Notes: generated by a model from the sequence alone, not told the origin. DNA of 64,000 bases from Brachionus plicatilis (GCA_010279815.1 QEOQ01000235.1:197807-261806), one strand, 5' to 3'; shown: positions 1 through 11,224, counted from the first letter of the stretch. Numbers and translations are program-made.

Positions 1-9
1 CAAAACGCT

Positions 10-597
10 CAGCACAAAATGATTTCTTCTCAACACAAAAATTAAAATTTGAAAAAAATACTTATAGAACAAAAATTAAAAATGAAATAAATGCATTCAA
101 CACAGAAAATTATTTTGAAAAAAAACATTAAACACAAAAATGCTTTTTAATTTGCTTCAAAATTTTTAAAGGCTTCAAAGTGTAACATTAAACTGGTTAA
201 AAAAATGGCTTGTTGGAAAAATTTTCATTTATTGGAATTAAAAGAACTGTTTAAAAAAAGGACCAATTTGTCAATAAACCTAAAAGAGGTGGATCAAAAA
301 ATGCGGAAAAATGGTTTTCTAGAGACCAATTTTTTTTAATTTATTTTCTTTAAGCTTCGAAATTTACTTTATTTACCTAACTTCCAATTATAAAATTTAA
401 ATTTAAAATTAAAAAAAAAATTATTCTATTATAAATATTTTGTGTTGAAAAAAAAATTTCTTTTAAGAATTATTTTCATACACAATTTTTTTGTGTTAAA
501 TATTTTTTTTCTTTAAATATGATTTTTTTGTGCTGAGATGAAATCGAATTGTGTTGAATTTTTTTTTCATTGTGCTAATCAGAAATTGATTGTGCTG
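10..597. repeat. Non-autonomous inverted-repeat element (MITE-like)
   Basis: Both ends carry the motif CAGCACAAAA in opposite orientation. Subterminal copies of AACACAAAA/AGCACAAT lie just inside each end, at about 34 and 550-580. The middle is AT-rich with no open frame. The repeated short subterminal motif near both ends is typical of transposase-binding arrays of small DNA transposons. No target duplication could be fixed because the left end is too close to the window edge. It lies downstream of the acyltransferase gene that ends at 737. Confidence 0.45.
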
Positions 598-736
598 AAA
601 TAATATTCACTTTACTTTTTATTTCGAATAAAAATTTACAAAAAAAATTAGAAATCAAATTTTATTGCAATTTTATTTTAAAATTAAGTTTAAAAAATTT
701 TTAGTTTTGATTAAAATTTTAAATTAAAAAAAAAAA

Positions 737-3700
737 TCATGATTTAAAAATGTGCTTTTCAAATGCCGCTAATGGTAGCTCAATAAATATATGAACTAAA
801 TAACCAGCAATCAGAGAAAGCGCCAAATTACCCAAAAATCGATAAACCTTCAAAAAAAAAGTTATTTAAAAGGTTTAAAACATTTTTGAAATTTACCATT
901 ATTGTATCTTGGATAAATATTGGCCTTAATTCGGTAGAAATCACTTGTGATAAAACAAAAGAATGGATTAAATAAACCGAAAAAGAAATCTTTGCCAATG
1001 GTTTCCACATTTTCCAAGAAAGAATTCTGTTAATAACTCCTCCATTTCCAGTCACATTGGCAAATATAACATAGGACAAACCAATTGACCAAATAATCCT
1101 AAAATTAAGTTAAATAAGAGAAATTAAATAAATAAAATAAAATACTTTGCGGTTGATTCATAAGTTATATTTATCCATTTTTTCATTGCATTTCCACTAA
1201 TGTTTGGATAATTGCCAAATACCATCAGACATAAAAGAAAAAGACTAAAAATCCATAAGCTAATGTTAAGTTTCTTCAGGGAAAAAATAAAATTAATTAA
1301 AATAAAATTTCAAAGCAAAATCAAATCATTACCGGGTTTATGTAGTTTGGCTTTGTTGATGTCTTTTTTAGATAAATAATATATCCGAGAAGTAGACCAA
1401 CTATGTATGGTCCTATCCTAAACCATGGCACAACATATGCATCAGTAAAAAAATTAGGATTGCTAAAATTTTTTTAAAGTAAATTTATGAGAACAAAGAA
1501 TGAAAAGAATTTATTAAAATTAAAAAAACCCTCCAAGATGTCCAAGCTCAAATCCGGGATTTTGACTAATAATTACGGCAGATGCTGTTATGTTCGCCAC
1601 CAAGATTAAAATGGAAATAATAACGCCAATAATTGGTTTTCTGAAAATGAAAATAAATCAAGTTATTTTTTTAAATGGTAAGGTATTCTAATAAGAAGAA
1701 ATATAATAGACTAATATTTAACCAACAATTATTTAATAAAATTTCTTTTGTAATTTTTGACAAAATAAGATTAATTTAATTTCTTTTTTGAAGCAGCACT
1801 AGACCTAAATTTTTGAAAACTAATTTTATAGAAAATTATTCGAATTTTTAGGGCTAATCTTTTTCAATTATTTTCCTCGATGGAAATTTTTATTTTTTTT
1901 TACATTTTTTAATGCTTCTAATCCGCAAATAGCTTTCTAGTGTTCTTTAAATACTGAATGAATAGTTAAAAAAATTAAAAAATTTCCATTGAGGAAAATA
2001 ATTGAAAAAAATTAGACTTAAAATCCGAACAATTTTCTATAAAATTAGTTTTCAAAAATTTGAAATTAGTGTTGCTCCAAAAGTGAAATTTACTTTAAAA
2101 AAAATAAACTTTGATTTTTTAATTTTTTTTTTGTTTTAATAAAATCAATAAAAAATCATAAATAAAGTAATAAGTTTTCTATTGAGTAAAAAAAAATTTT
2201 GCCAATTATATTTAAAACTTACTTTAAAGCAAATGGAATTAAAATTAAAGGAGCTATCAAATGGAATTGCATGTCATTAGCCAAATACCAACTAACGCCT
2301 AAGTTTTTTTAATTAAAAAACAATTTCTTTGAATTATTTTTGTAAATAAAATTACCCAGGCACTTGAAAATGAATTATTTTAATTTATTAAAATTCAAAC
2401 AATAAATCATAAAATTTACCTGTCTATCGCCTTTGACCAAATTGTTCACATAGAGAAGATTTAAATACCAAGTTTCCTTGCACTGTTCGATTTCGAATCC
2501 ATCCTTAGGAAAAATAGGTCCGTTTCCAGAATATTTGCTCAATGTAGCGCTTATCATCAAAACTATCATGTAAACTGGAGTAATTCTTAAAATAAATTTA
2601 TTAATTTAATAGAAATTCCAAAAAGCTCTACCAGTGAAAAAATTTTAGAAAAAGAAATTTTATGAAAATCAAAAATAGTATTTTTATTATTAGAGATTTC
2701 TTTAAAATTTTTCAATTACTTTAAATTGACAAAAAAAAAAAACAGACCTTTATAGATCCGTAATAGAGAAAATTTTAAATTATTCATTTTTTTTTTGTTT
2801 GGTTTTTTCTTTTAAATCTGAGCTTTAATCAAAATATATAAATATAAAAAATACAAAAGTACCCAACTCAATGTTTTTCGAAAATCCGATCTAAATGTGT
2901 AATGCCACCCTGATACAAGCTCTTTTCTAAAAAGATTCTTTGTCTATGTAAATGAAGAACAGAAAGTCAAATCACTAATAACTTATTATTATTAAATTAT
3001 ATAAAAAATGGTAGATATTTACTTGGCTTGCACTTTTTGAAATAAATCTTGAGTCTTTCGAGCCTAGTTGGCTCTTGACCAATTTATTTTTTAGATCCTA
3101 TTAACCAGAGCAAAAATCAAATTTTCAAAACTAAATTTTTTTAAAAATCCTTAGCTAACCTTAAAGATCAGATACTGAACTTGAATTTCTACTTTTCCCG
3201 AAATTGTAACGAAGATGTTTCAAATTGCTAAAACCATGCAGCAGTTTTAAATACTACTACTACTTCATAAAAACATTAACAATGAAGAAGCTTTTATCTT
3301 ATTCTTTTAAAAGATTTTTTTTAATACTTTTGGTATTTTTCTAATTAATTTGGTGTCAATGTGAAAAAAAAGTGTCATTAAATTTTTTAATTTTTTTTCT
3401 TATTAATTGGTGTAATTCTAAAAAAAATTGGGGTAAAAAAATTAAATTTTGGTGTATTTTATTCAATATTTGGGGTACATAAAATAAATAAGTCATAATA
3501 TTGCTAATTAATAAGATTCGAGCAAGAATTCTTAACAATAACCTAAAATTTTATTTTTGCTAAACAAAAACTTACCTCAAGAATCGATGCACATAATACA
3601 TTATCATGAATTTGAATGACAATTTTGTTTTAGAGGTGATTTTTACAAAAAGATAAGAAGTAAGCAATCCACTTAAAAAAAATTTAATTTAAGTTTTAAT

Positions 3701-4993
3701 CAAGGTTTTTTTTCTACCTGAGCAAAAAAAATGAATCCACTGACAAAATTCCATTAATAATAATCATGAATGGAAATCGTTTCGCCAATTCTTGATAATG
3801 TGTTGGATTATCTACCACTTGAAATATAAAGCTAAATGTATGGCCTAGAATGACCCTAGTATTCAAATGTTAATATTTTTTTAATGAAAAATTCTTAAAA
3901 TACCATGATAATGAGAAAAATCTGATTCCATTGAGACAATTGAGTTGTTCCTTAGTCTCACTGACATCAAATAGTTTAATTGTATTTGAGTAGATAGAAG
4001 AATCAATTAAAATTTGATGAAATTTAGACTTTTTTGAATCAGATGGACTTTCTTTCTTCAATTCTTTTTCATCTTTTAATTCTAATGTATTATCAGGACG
4101 TGTTTTGTTTTTGGAATTTTTAGATTTATTGTATGCTACAAATAAATCGAAAAGAGTAGCTATAATTACATATGCAGCAATGACTCCTACAATTGACCTT
4201 TTATTTATAATTTTAATAGACTCGTGGGATTTTTGGCCTAAAAAGAAACCTACAGAGCTAAAATTGCTTTCCAATCTAATTCTTTAGGATCTTGGCAAAC
4301 AAGGTAAGTTGTAGCATCATTTCCCAGTTGCAAAGGCAAAAGTTCCAATGCTTTGAATTTAATAAATTAAATAAAACTCTAAAATTTAGACAAATTTTAT
4401 ACCAAAATACATTATAGCGTACAAATCTTGATAACTGCATGCTTTGGGAACACATATTCCATATTTAAATGGCTTCAAAAACAACTATAATATTTAGTTA
4501 AAAAATATTTTAATTTTACTATTATGGTGTTTGTTACATAACAATATTTTCTAGGATATATTGTTATTGATTCATTTAAACATTGTCTATAATCTCCCAA
4601 CCAATTTATTGCTCCGTTTGCAATTCCCGCAGATGGTTTTCCCAAGGAGTCCAAAACTAATTTTAATCGTTTATTTGAATTAAAAAAAATCTAAATTTTA
4701 CTTTTAATTGCCCAGTCTTCACCATTTATTAAACCTTGTGAAAAATTGCTCATATGTTCTACACATAAACTACTTATATTAAAATCATTGTTTCGGTAAT
4801 CAAATGATCTTAAGGAATGGGTCAGCGAATTTCTAAAATTATTGATGTCGCTTGGTTTTAGGAGATGGAGGTTTTTGTCCAATTTTTGTTTAAACTTCAA
4901 AAATTGAAACAAATTTGCTGGCAAGAAGTCGTCATCAAACGAACTGCAAATTATTAGATTCAATAATATCAAGAATATAAATGACTTGAGCAT
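737..4993 (-). CDS. Nose resistant to fluoxetine (NRF-6)-like acyltransferase 3, copy 1
   Basis: Complete 15-exon gene encoding 688 aa. Exons, transcript order: 4993-4702, 4656-4520, 4484-4403, 4350-4254, 4197-3904, 3855-3718, 3671-3576, 2585-2420, 2362-2356, 2298-2223, 1640-1530, 1462-1333, 1273-1146, 1098-897, 847-737. All introns are GT..AG, phases agree and the total is 2067 nt. The start is the first ATG after an A-rich stretch and opens a signal peptide (LKSFIFLILLNLIIC). Next come the cysteine-containing NRF domain (LDSLGKPSAG, YGICVPKACS) and an acyltransferase-3 region of many hydrophobic helices with the conserved WVILGHTF histidine motif, HRFLRITP, SWYLANDMQF and VVPWFRIGPY. Family knowledge: multipass membrane proteins thought to move or acylate lipids; C. 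elegans nrf-6 acts in fluoxetine response and yolk transport. The substrate here is unknown. A second gene at 37320-41753 is a clear paralogue with fewer introns. The 990-nt intron at 2586-3575 holds nothing recognised. Confidence 0.93.
1792..2078. repeat. Small inverted-repeat element in an intron of NRF-6-like copy 1
   Basis: Two arms of over 100 bases face each other: the left starts AGCAGCACTAGACC and the right, read on the other strand, starts GGAGCAACACTAATTT. They then match closely through AACTAATTTTATAGAAAATT. The unit of about 290 bp sits inside intron 2222-1641 and has no open frame. It looks like a foldback MITE; superfamily not determined. Confidence 0.55.
2356..2362 (-). other. 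7-nt microexon of NRF-6-like copy 1
   Basis: The seven bases TGCCTGG lie between two 57-nt introns (2363-2419 and 2299-2355), each with GT..AG ends. They supply Cys, Leu and the first base of a Gly codon. In the paralogue the same place is one unsplit exon reading CFGISWYLANDMQF (exon 40224-40142, 83 nt). Here microexon plus next exon also total 83 nt and read CLGVSWYLANDMQF. Skipping the microexon would break the frame and delete a conserved Cys. Confidence 0.85.
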
Positions 4994-5815
4994 CTTTTTT
5001 TTTTTAATCAAACTTTAAAAGTAAAAATATTCAGTTTTTTTCAACTTATTTATTTAAATTTTTTGACTATGATATTAGACTATCTTGTATGAGCCATAGA
5101 TAATAATTTCATAATAATAGTAGTTTGGTTATCATTAGATAAAATTAATCATAAACTCTGGAAATTGAAAAAAAATTTGACACAACCAGGTCTTAAATTA
5201 AAACAAAAACAAAAATAATAATTGATAATTCTGAATTTTATTTACTCACTTGTAGAAATTACTTTTTAAATTAATCAAATTAACCAAAATGTATGTATTT
5301 TTCAAAGAAATCAAACTTTAATCTACAAATATAGCAACTTGATAAGAACTCTTTTTTCAAGTTAAATTTTTTGTTTTAGTTACATCAAAATAAAACTGAG
5401 TTCACTTGATAAATTTATAATTTTAAAGTATTATTTAGATTCAATTTTTATTTGGTCATAAAAAAAGCAGACTTTTTTGAAAATATTCAAATTTTAAAAT
5501 TATTTTAGAAAAAAAAATATCCCAACTTTTAAAGATATAAACTATTAATTATTGTTTGAGGTATTTTTCCTTAGAGAAAAACTGAATTTATTTAATTAAA
5601 ATAAATAAATATAAATAAAAGTCAGTATGAAATATTAAGTGTATTTATTTTTTATTCAAATTTAATTTCTGCTAAATTTGCAGAGTTTTACCAGAATTTG
5701 GAATAAGACGAGAATATATATGCTGCACCATCTTACGTTCAAGGGTAAGTTTATATCTTTTTTATCAAATAAGAAATAAATAATTTTATCAAATAATTAC
5801 TTTATTTAGTCATTT
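4994..5815. other. Intergenic, upstream of NRF-6-like copy 1
   Basis: AT-rich sequence between the start of the minus-strand acyltransferase gene and the next transposon. It should contain that gene's promoter, but no convincing core promoter motif, RNA gene or open frame was seen. Confidence 0.4.
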
Positions 5816-5823
5816 GACTTGAC

Positions 5824-6515
5824 GGGTCTATTGCGTTATGTGATCACTGGTTCACATAAAAGGTGAACCAACTTACCCAACCTAAATAGGTGATCAGTTG
5901 TGTTCACTTTTTAGGTGAACCAAAAATATGTGTACAAAAAAAATTATTTCGAAAATCAAAATTTATTTTTTAATTTTTTTGAACTATAAGTGAGCCAAAA
6001 AAAAATTTTTTTATTGATTCTTATGCTTGACAGTAATGTGTCTCTTGAGACCATTTTTTTCAAAATAATTTCCACTAAAATCACATTTTATAGGATCTTT
6101 TTTTTTATTTAAAGTTATTTTTACAATTTCTTCTGTAGATGAAGAAAATTTATTCTCATAAGTTTTTTTTCAATAGTTAAAACCTGACGCTTAACATCAG
6201 ATATTTTGACATTTTTCAAACTTTCATCTAATTTCTCAATTATATCTTCTCTAGAAGTGTAATAACGAGTATTTGATTTACTAGTACACATTTTGCTAAA
6301 TTTTGAAAAATCAAATTTTTGTCATAATTTTTTTGGTAAGTATCATTTTAGGTGAACACAATTTAATTTAGGTGATCATTTTGAAAAAAATTTTAATTAA
6401 TTAGTACACATATTTTTGGTTCACCTAAAAAGTGAACACAGCTGATCACCTATTTAGGTTGGGTAAGTTGGTTCACCTTTTATGTGAACCAGTGATCACA
6501 TAACGCAATAGACCC
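5824..6515. mobile_element. Terminal-inverted-repeat DNA transposon with 8-bp target duplication
   Basis: Near-perfect inverted repeats of about 115 bp bound this 692-bp element; each tip starts GGGTCTATTGCGTTATGTGA. The 8 bases GACTTGAC directly flank both ends (5816-5823 and 6516-6523) as a perfect target-site duplication. Eight-bp duplications are known for hAT, P and Merlin elements; a GGG start fits Merlin best, but no transposase is present to decide. The interior encodes a small broken zinc-finger ORF on the minus strand. Scattered AGGTGAACC motifs near 43975-44070 may be a decayed relative. Confidence 0.8.
6011..6291 (-). pseudogene. Small zinc-finger-like ORF inside the 5824-6515 transposon
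   Basis: An ATG at 6291 opens a frame for about 45 codons with basic and acidic residues (start MCTSKSNTRYY). It then hits a run of eight A's, after which the reading continues in another frame to a TAA at 6011. The distal part ends in a C2H2-like finger of form C-x14-H-x4-H (NGLKRHITVKH). The position expected to hold the second Cys (CDFSG) is Ser, one base from Cys. The product would be under 100 aa, too small for a transposase. It may be a remnant DNA-binding domain of one. Confidence 0.45.
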
Positions 6516-6523
6516 GACTTGAC

Positions 6524-7268
6524 TAAATAAAATTATCTGAAATTAAAGGATTTAAAAAAATGAAAAATAATTATGGTAACCAATTCTAACCGGAAGCCCT
6601 ATTTTTTTTATTGAATGTTTTGCATTCAATTTGTTCGAAAACTTCAAAAATAGTCACCCAGTTTCCAAGATTTTTTAAGTCACCCATTTACCTGCGGTGG
6701 TTGATTGTATCAGATCCAAAGGGGTTAAAGTGCTTAACCCGATAATACCTAAAATTGAATATAATTACCAAGAAATTAAACCTTAAATGAAAAATTTTAA
6801 CCTCTTTTACCCAATTAATCAATTAAGGAATAATTTTTTTAAAATTTTTCAATAAATTTATTAAGCGATTCTTTAATTGATTATTAAATTATTCTTTTGA
6901 ACAAAATAAACTAGATTTTTACGATTTGATTTCACTCTATAACTATTAGTAAAAATTTTATTTGAAAATGTATTGATTTAAAAATCTAAATTTAAATTAA
7001 AGTTGGCAGTTTATTTTTTTTTTTATAAAATATCATTTTAATAATGAATTATTTAATTACAAATAATTTCCTCTAAAATAATTTTTCTGGATGAATCTTG
7101 ATTTTTGGCGTGAAAAGTTTTAAAAAAATTTCAATTACATAGATTAAAGATATCATAATTTAAAATAAATATTTAAAATATTTTTTGAAAAATGAAATCT
7201 TCAAAATTCATCTGCATGTACATAATTTGCAACACATTTTGATCAAAATTAGCAAGATTCTTAGTAAG
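6524..7268. other. Intergenic, no gene seen
   Basis: AT-rich sequence between two transposable-element clusters. No open frame, RNA gene or clear repeat boundary was recognised. Confidence 0.35.
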
Positions 7269-8365
7269 CCGAATTAGACTTGAACTAGGCCGCAACAAGC
7301 TGGAACGGCAATCTATCAGTCAATTCACGGTCAGTAATTTTTTCCATTTCATTTAGCTTTTATTTATTTCAAGTCAAAACTTTGACTTGACTTGAAAACG
7401 AATAAAATTTAAGGTCCAGACTAGTGATGGGCGCCGGCCAACTTTGGCCGGCCGTCTGTGGACTATTTTTAAAATGGCCGACCTTTCCAGGACCGGCCAC
7501 CAGACAGACCGACAGTGATATGGCCGACCAAATGAAAGGCCGTTAAATTCTAAAAAAATATTAAATTTGATTTTATTTCAAGAATTTTATTTCAAATAAT
7601 TTGTTTAGATTAATTTATGAAAATTTGTTTAAAGAAAATAAAAGAAATAAATATTAAAAGAAATTTGATTTTCATCATCGATTTCTATAAATTTAATTTT
7701 TTTTTAATTAAAATCGTTTTTATAAAAAAACTATCTAAAATTCCGAATTCAAAATTTATATATATAATTTAACGATTTTTTAAAAATATCGAAAAAATTT
7801 GGGTTAATAATTTAAATTTTGATAAATAATAAATGCTACTTTTAATACTTTTAAATTTTTAATCATCTAAGTAAAAATTTTTTTTTGAACCGTTTTGTGG
7901 CCGGTCGGTCTGTCAGTTGGCCGCGTCTTGGGCGGCTAGTCACGGTCATTGGCCGTCAAATGAACCAGTCATTTTTTGGCCGCTAGTACGGCCAGCCACG
8001 GTCTCGGCCATTTTTTTTTCTGGCCTGCCACGTGGCCTCTCAACTTGCCCCCAACACTAGTCCAGATTTGACTTTGACTTCATGTCTCAGATTTTTGACC
8101 TACACTGCTTTAAATAAAAAAACAATTCAAATAAAAGAAAATTTATGACCCCAAAACTAGAGGGTTTCTTCCATATTTAGTTACTTCCAGAGTTGGTCAA
8201 AAGTCAAAACTTTAAATTCAGAATCGTTAAAAGTCAAAGTCAAAGCCGACTTTGACTTTGAAATTTTTTCTATTTTAGAGTCTCGGCTTGGACTTTTATT
8301 TAAATGATTTAGACTTGAACTAGACCGCCAAAAAAACTATCTGGAACGGCAATTCATCTGTTATT
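7269..8365. repeat. GACTTTGACTT-rich repeat block with a direct duplication
   Basis: Stretches around 7365-7412 and 8060-8300 are rich in AAGTCAAAGTC/GACTTTGACTT motifs that recur at about 22020, 23700, 28200, 58710, 60355, 61190 and 62150. Outer segments at 7269-7330 and 8309-8365 are a direct repeat sharing TTAGACTTGAACTAG and CTGGAACGGCAA. The GC-rich element 7422-8059 was inserted into this block. The family looks like a non-autonomous DNA element; its exact ends are unclear here. Confidence 0.45.
7422..8059. mobile_element. Non-autonomous hAT-like element with GC-rich ends
   Basis: The ends are TAGTGATGGGC on the left and, on the other strand, TAGTGTTGGGGG on the right, close to the animal hAT terminal pattern. 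The flanks GTCCAGAC (7414-7421) and GTCCAGAT (8060-8067) form an 8-bp target duplication with one mismatch. Some 120-200 bp at each end is strikingly GC-rich, with repeated GGCCG/CGGCC words, against an AT-rich centre without coding capacity. The length of 638 bp and absence of transposase mark a deletion derivative or MITE. Confidence 0.72.
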
Positions 8366-8682
8366 AAAATATCTTATCTGCTAAGAAGACTACACCAATT
8401 TATTTTTTCACAAAATTTTTCTAAAAAAATAATTTAAATAATTGTAAAGCTAAGGCGCTTTTGGTCTAATTTTAGAGATTTTAAAGCTATTATAAATCTG
8501 AATTTAAATAAATTGCACATATTTTAAATTTAAAACATTTTTGAAATTTGGATATAAATTTTATTTCTCTAAGAAACCAAAAATAGTTTCAATTTTAAAA
8601 GTTTTAATTTTAATAATTTTATTTTAAAATAAAAATGGATTAACGCTTAAGAAATTTTTTAAACTTAAAAAATTTTTTTAGA

Positions 8683-9771
8683 ATGTGTTCTTGTATAAAG
8701 GTTTTTTCAAATATTTATGAAGAAAAAATTAAAATTGGTCTGGATGTTTTTTCATTTAACGAATTAGCAGATGAATTGAAAAATATGACACCAGTTAAAA
8801 AAATCAACAAAGACTGTTTATCTTATGATGAAATTGATACTTCAAATTTTATGTCATTGTCCAAAGACTGCATTATTCGCAACCTTTGCTTGAATCCAAG
8901 TATCCAACGACATCCTACATTTAGAATAAAATCATTAAAATTTTTTCATGAGTTTTTAAATCAGGAGACTGTATCCGAGGAATCACTTGCTCAGTCAATT
9001 TTTCTTATACACAACTCAAAAGTTGACTATGAAATAGATCCAACATTCTTAAATGATGTATTAGAGAGTTTCTCAAGTATTAAAATTAGTTCGTTAGTTG
9101 AACAACATCCAAATGTATTCAATACGCTAAGAACATTGTTTAGCAAAATTCTTTCCAATAAGTTTATTCAACAAACTGTAGATCAATTAATTGATAAATT
9201 GGTAAAGAAAGACGCTGTGAGAACAACACATTTTGATTTTGACTATCAGCACTTGAACTTGAAGTTTATCGACAGCGAGTACAGTGGTCTTTATGGCTAT
9301 GCCGGCAGGAATTTAATCTACATAAACACTAAACCTTTTGTAAAATTGTTGACTAAAAAAAAAATGGATATTTTTAGTAGTGAGCAGAAATTTACAGCAA
9401 TCAAAATGACATTCATCTGTGTAGTTGTGCACGAACTTGCTCATGTCGTTTTAAGATTCAGGCTAAATGACTTCAACAAGTCAAGTCCATTTTTAAAGGC
9501 GTCGGAAATAAATGATGACAAGATTCTGAGCAATATTGATGAATGTGGCTTAGAATGTGAAAAAATTTTTTTTAAAGAAGCTATTAATTGGTTTTCTTCC
9601 ATTCGCATGAATTTTAATTTTGAGTATTTAAATCAAGTTATCCAAGATGTTGAAGAAGGACGAAAATTTGATTTCGATACCACCAAAACAGAATTTGTCA
9701 CTTTTGATGAAAAAAAACTTTTAAAGATGGCTTGTTATTTTAGACCAAAAATAGAATTTAGATTTAATTAA
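8683..9771 (+). CDS. Uncharacterised HExxH (gluzincin-like) protein, 362 aa
   Basis: Intronless coding region. The ATG follows TTTTTTTAGA, which could also be a splice acceptor, so a 5' exon is possible. A poly(A) signal lies 46 bases after the stop. There is no signal peptide or membrane helix, so the product is probably intracellular. Residues 250-254 read HELAH, the zinc-binding HExxH signature, preceded by a hydrophobic helix (TFICVVV) and followed by the acidic, Cys-rich stretch DECGLECE at about 286-293. Glu287 or Glu291 could be the third metal ligand, as in gluzincin peptidases. The first 180 residues are helical and not recognised. Family unknown to me; activity is inferred from the motif only. 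Codon use is ordinary for the window. Confidence 0.72.
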   Translation: MCSCIKVFSNIYEEKIKIGLDVFSFNELADELKNMTPVKKINKDCLSYDEIDTSNFMSLSKDCIIRNLCLNPSIQRHPTFRIKSLKFFHEFLNQETVSEESLAQSIFLIHNSKVDYEIDPTFLNDVLESFSSIKISSLVEQHPNVFNTLRTLFSKILSNKFIQQTVDQLIDKLVKKDAVRTTHFDFDYQHLNLKFIDSEYSGLYGYAGRNLIYINTKPFVKLLTKKKMDIFSSEQKFTAIKMTFICVVVHELAHVVLRFRLNDFNKSSPFLKASEINDDKILSNIDECGLECEKIFFKEAINWFSSIRMNFNFEYLNQVIQDVEEGRKFDFDTTKTEFVTFDEKKLLKMACYFRPKIEFRFN

Positions 9772-9816
9772 AGGGAAAAATATTCAGATCCTTTTTAAAA
9801 TTGTATTTTTTCTGAA

Positions 9817-9822
9817 AATAAA
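9817..9822 (+). terminator. Poly(A) signal of the HExxH gene
   Basis: AATAAA, 46 bases downstream of the TAA stop at 9769-9771. Confidence 0.5.
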
Positions 9823-9959
9823 ATAATTATTCCACTTTTCTTTTAAAAATTTTTTTACTACTCTTTTGTCAAAAAATCAATTAAAAATTAAAAAAAATTA
9901 ACACTTTTGTTTTAAATGAAATGATCCAAAATTATTTCTTTTTGAACCAAGATTTACTG

Positions 9960-10240
9960 ATCAATCAATAAAAGATCTAGGCACATTAAAAAAAAAGCTT
10001 ACTGCGTTTGAGAACCCTGGTTCGTATCCGTGTCGATTCATATAAATGTTTCTTTAAATTAAATATATAATGACTATAAATACTGGCGTTCAAATTCGTA
10101 AGTAGCGACTATAGAAAGGCTTTAATAAAAACAGCAATGCTTCTGCAAACTAACTAAATGTAACTTGTGTTGTTTTACAAGGGGTTAGACTTGTTGCAGA
10201 AAAAAAAAATACTTAAGTATAATAATACTGATAATAATAA
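9960..10240 (+). repeat. Possible SINE or LINE 3' tail
   Basis: The stretch contains GGTTCGTATCC, one base from a tRNA B-box, and ends in an A-run followed by an AATAATACTGATAATAATAAT simple repeat, as retroposon tails often do. No A-box or cloverleaf could be drawn, so it is not called a tRNA. The orientation is inferred from the tail. Confidence 0.25.
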
Positions 10241-11180
10241 TATGCTTTAATTAAAAAAAAAAATTAATTAAAAAATTTTGAAAATTTCCACTAGCAATAG
10301 CTTTGTAAAAAGATCAATAGTAAAGTTGACCAACTTTTAAGTACTTAACTTTCAGCAACATTAAACTGATTTTTACATAAATAGTGGCAAAGCTTGAAAT
10401 ATTTAACTTATATATCTTAATTATTTATGTTTTGACTTTAAAAGCTCTTTTTTTGTTACATAAATAGCTTTATTAAGTTTAAAAAAGTTTGTTTCAATTT
10501 GATCGTTTTAAATCGGTCTACAAAAAAATCTTTGAAGAAAAAATTTTTGCATTTGAAAAAAAAGCCTTCAACCGATATAAACGTTAGAAGATTTCTAACT
10601 CGATATTTTATGTTGTTACCACAAAATTTCACAAAACTGAAAAATAAATTTTTACTTAAATCGAGTAAAAACTTTTTCATTTAAAGGGAATTTTTTAAAA
10701 ATCAACTACTGACAACCAACGGCCACACAAACGGTCCTACAAAAAGTCTCAAAGCACAATCTTTAAAAAAAATTTGATTTAGATTTAAAAAGAAAATCAT
10801 TTTTAAAAATTACAATAAAAAGCTTATTTTTGCTTTACTCAAATTTTATTTTTTGAAAAAATGTGTTTTTTTTATTTTTTTTTCAGAGTTTTAGTTTTTT
10901 TTAAAAAATTATTTTAGAAAAGAATTAGATAAATTAATGGAATAATTGCATAAAATTTAAAATTTCTCAAATCAAGTCTAACTCATAAAGTTTTAAATAT
11001 GGAGAGAGGAAAAATGTTGCTAAACGCCTATTTTAATGATCAAGCAAATTTGATGTTATCTGCATTCAGAATTTGTGAAGAACTATGAATAATTGAATTT
11101 TTAATACAGCAACAAAGCAAAGTTGGAGCAAAAATGGTCACTTGATCGGCATGATTCATTTAAAAAAAATCAAATAAAAA
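10241..11180. other. Intergenic, no credible gene
   Basis: Short Lys/Phe-rich open frames overlap on both strands at about 10456-10684. Their composition follows the A/T runs and no family resemblance is seen. Nothing else was recognised. Confidence 0.35.
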
Positions 11181-11224
11181 AGAAATTGAATGAGGCAACA
11201 TTTACTTTTTGCTCTAATTTATGT

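Noticed and set aside
3356..3538. 60-aa open frame in the long intron of NRF-6-like copy 1
   Set aside because: Not needed for splice phase, begins at a non-ATG codon, and the spliced reading from 3576 to 2585 is in phase without it.
4199..4290. Frameshift in NRF-6-like copy 1 between LDWKAILAL and SIVGVIAAY
   Set aside because: A 56-nt GT..AG intron (4253-4198) restores the frame exactly and matches the paralogue.
10010..10045. tRNA gene suggested by GGTTCGTATCC
   Set aside because: No acceptor, D or anticodon stems can be drawn and the T-stem pairs poorly; at best a retroposon B-box.
10456..10684. Overlapping 74-aa and 61-aa open frames on opposite strands
   Set aside because: Lys/Phe-rich composition follows A/T runs; no start context, splice sites or family pattern.
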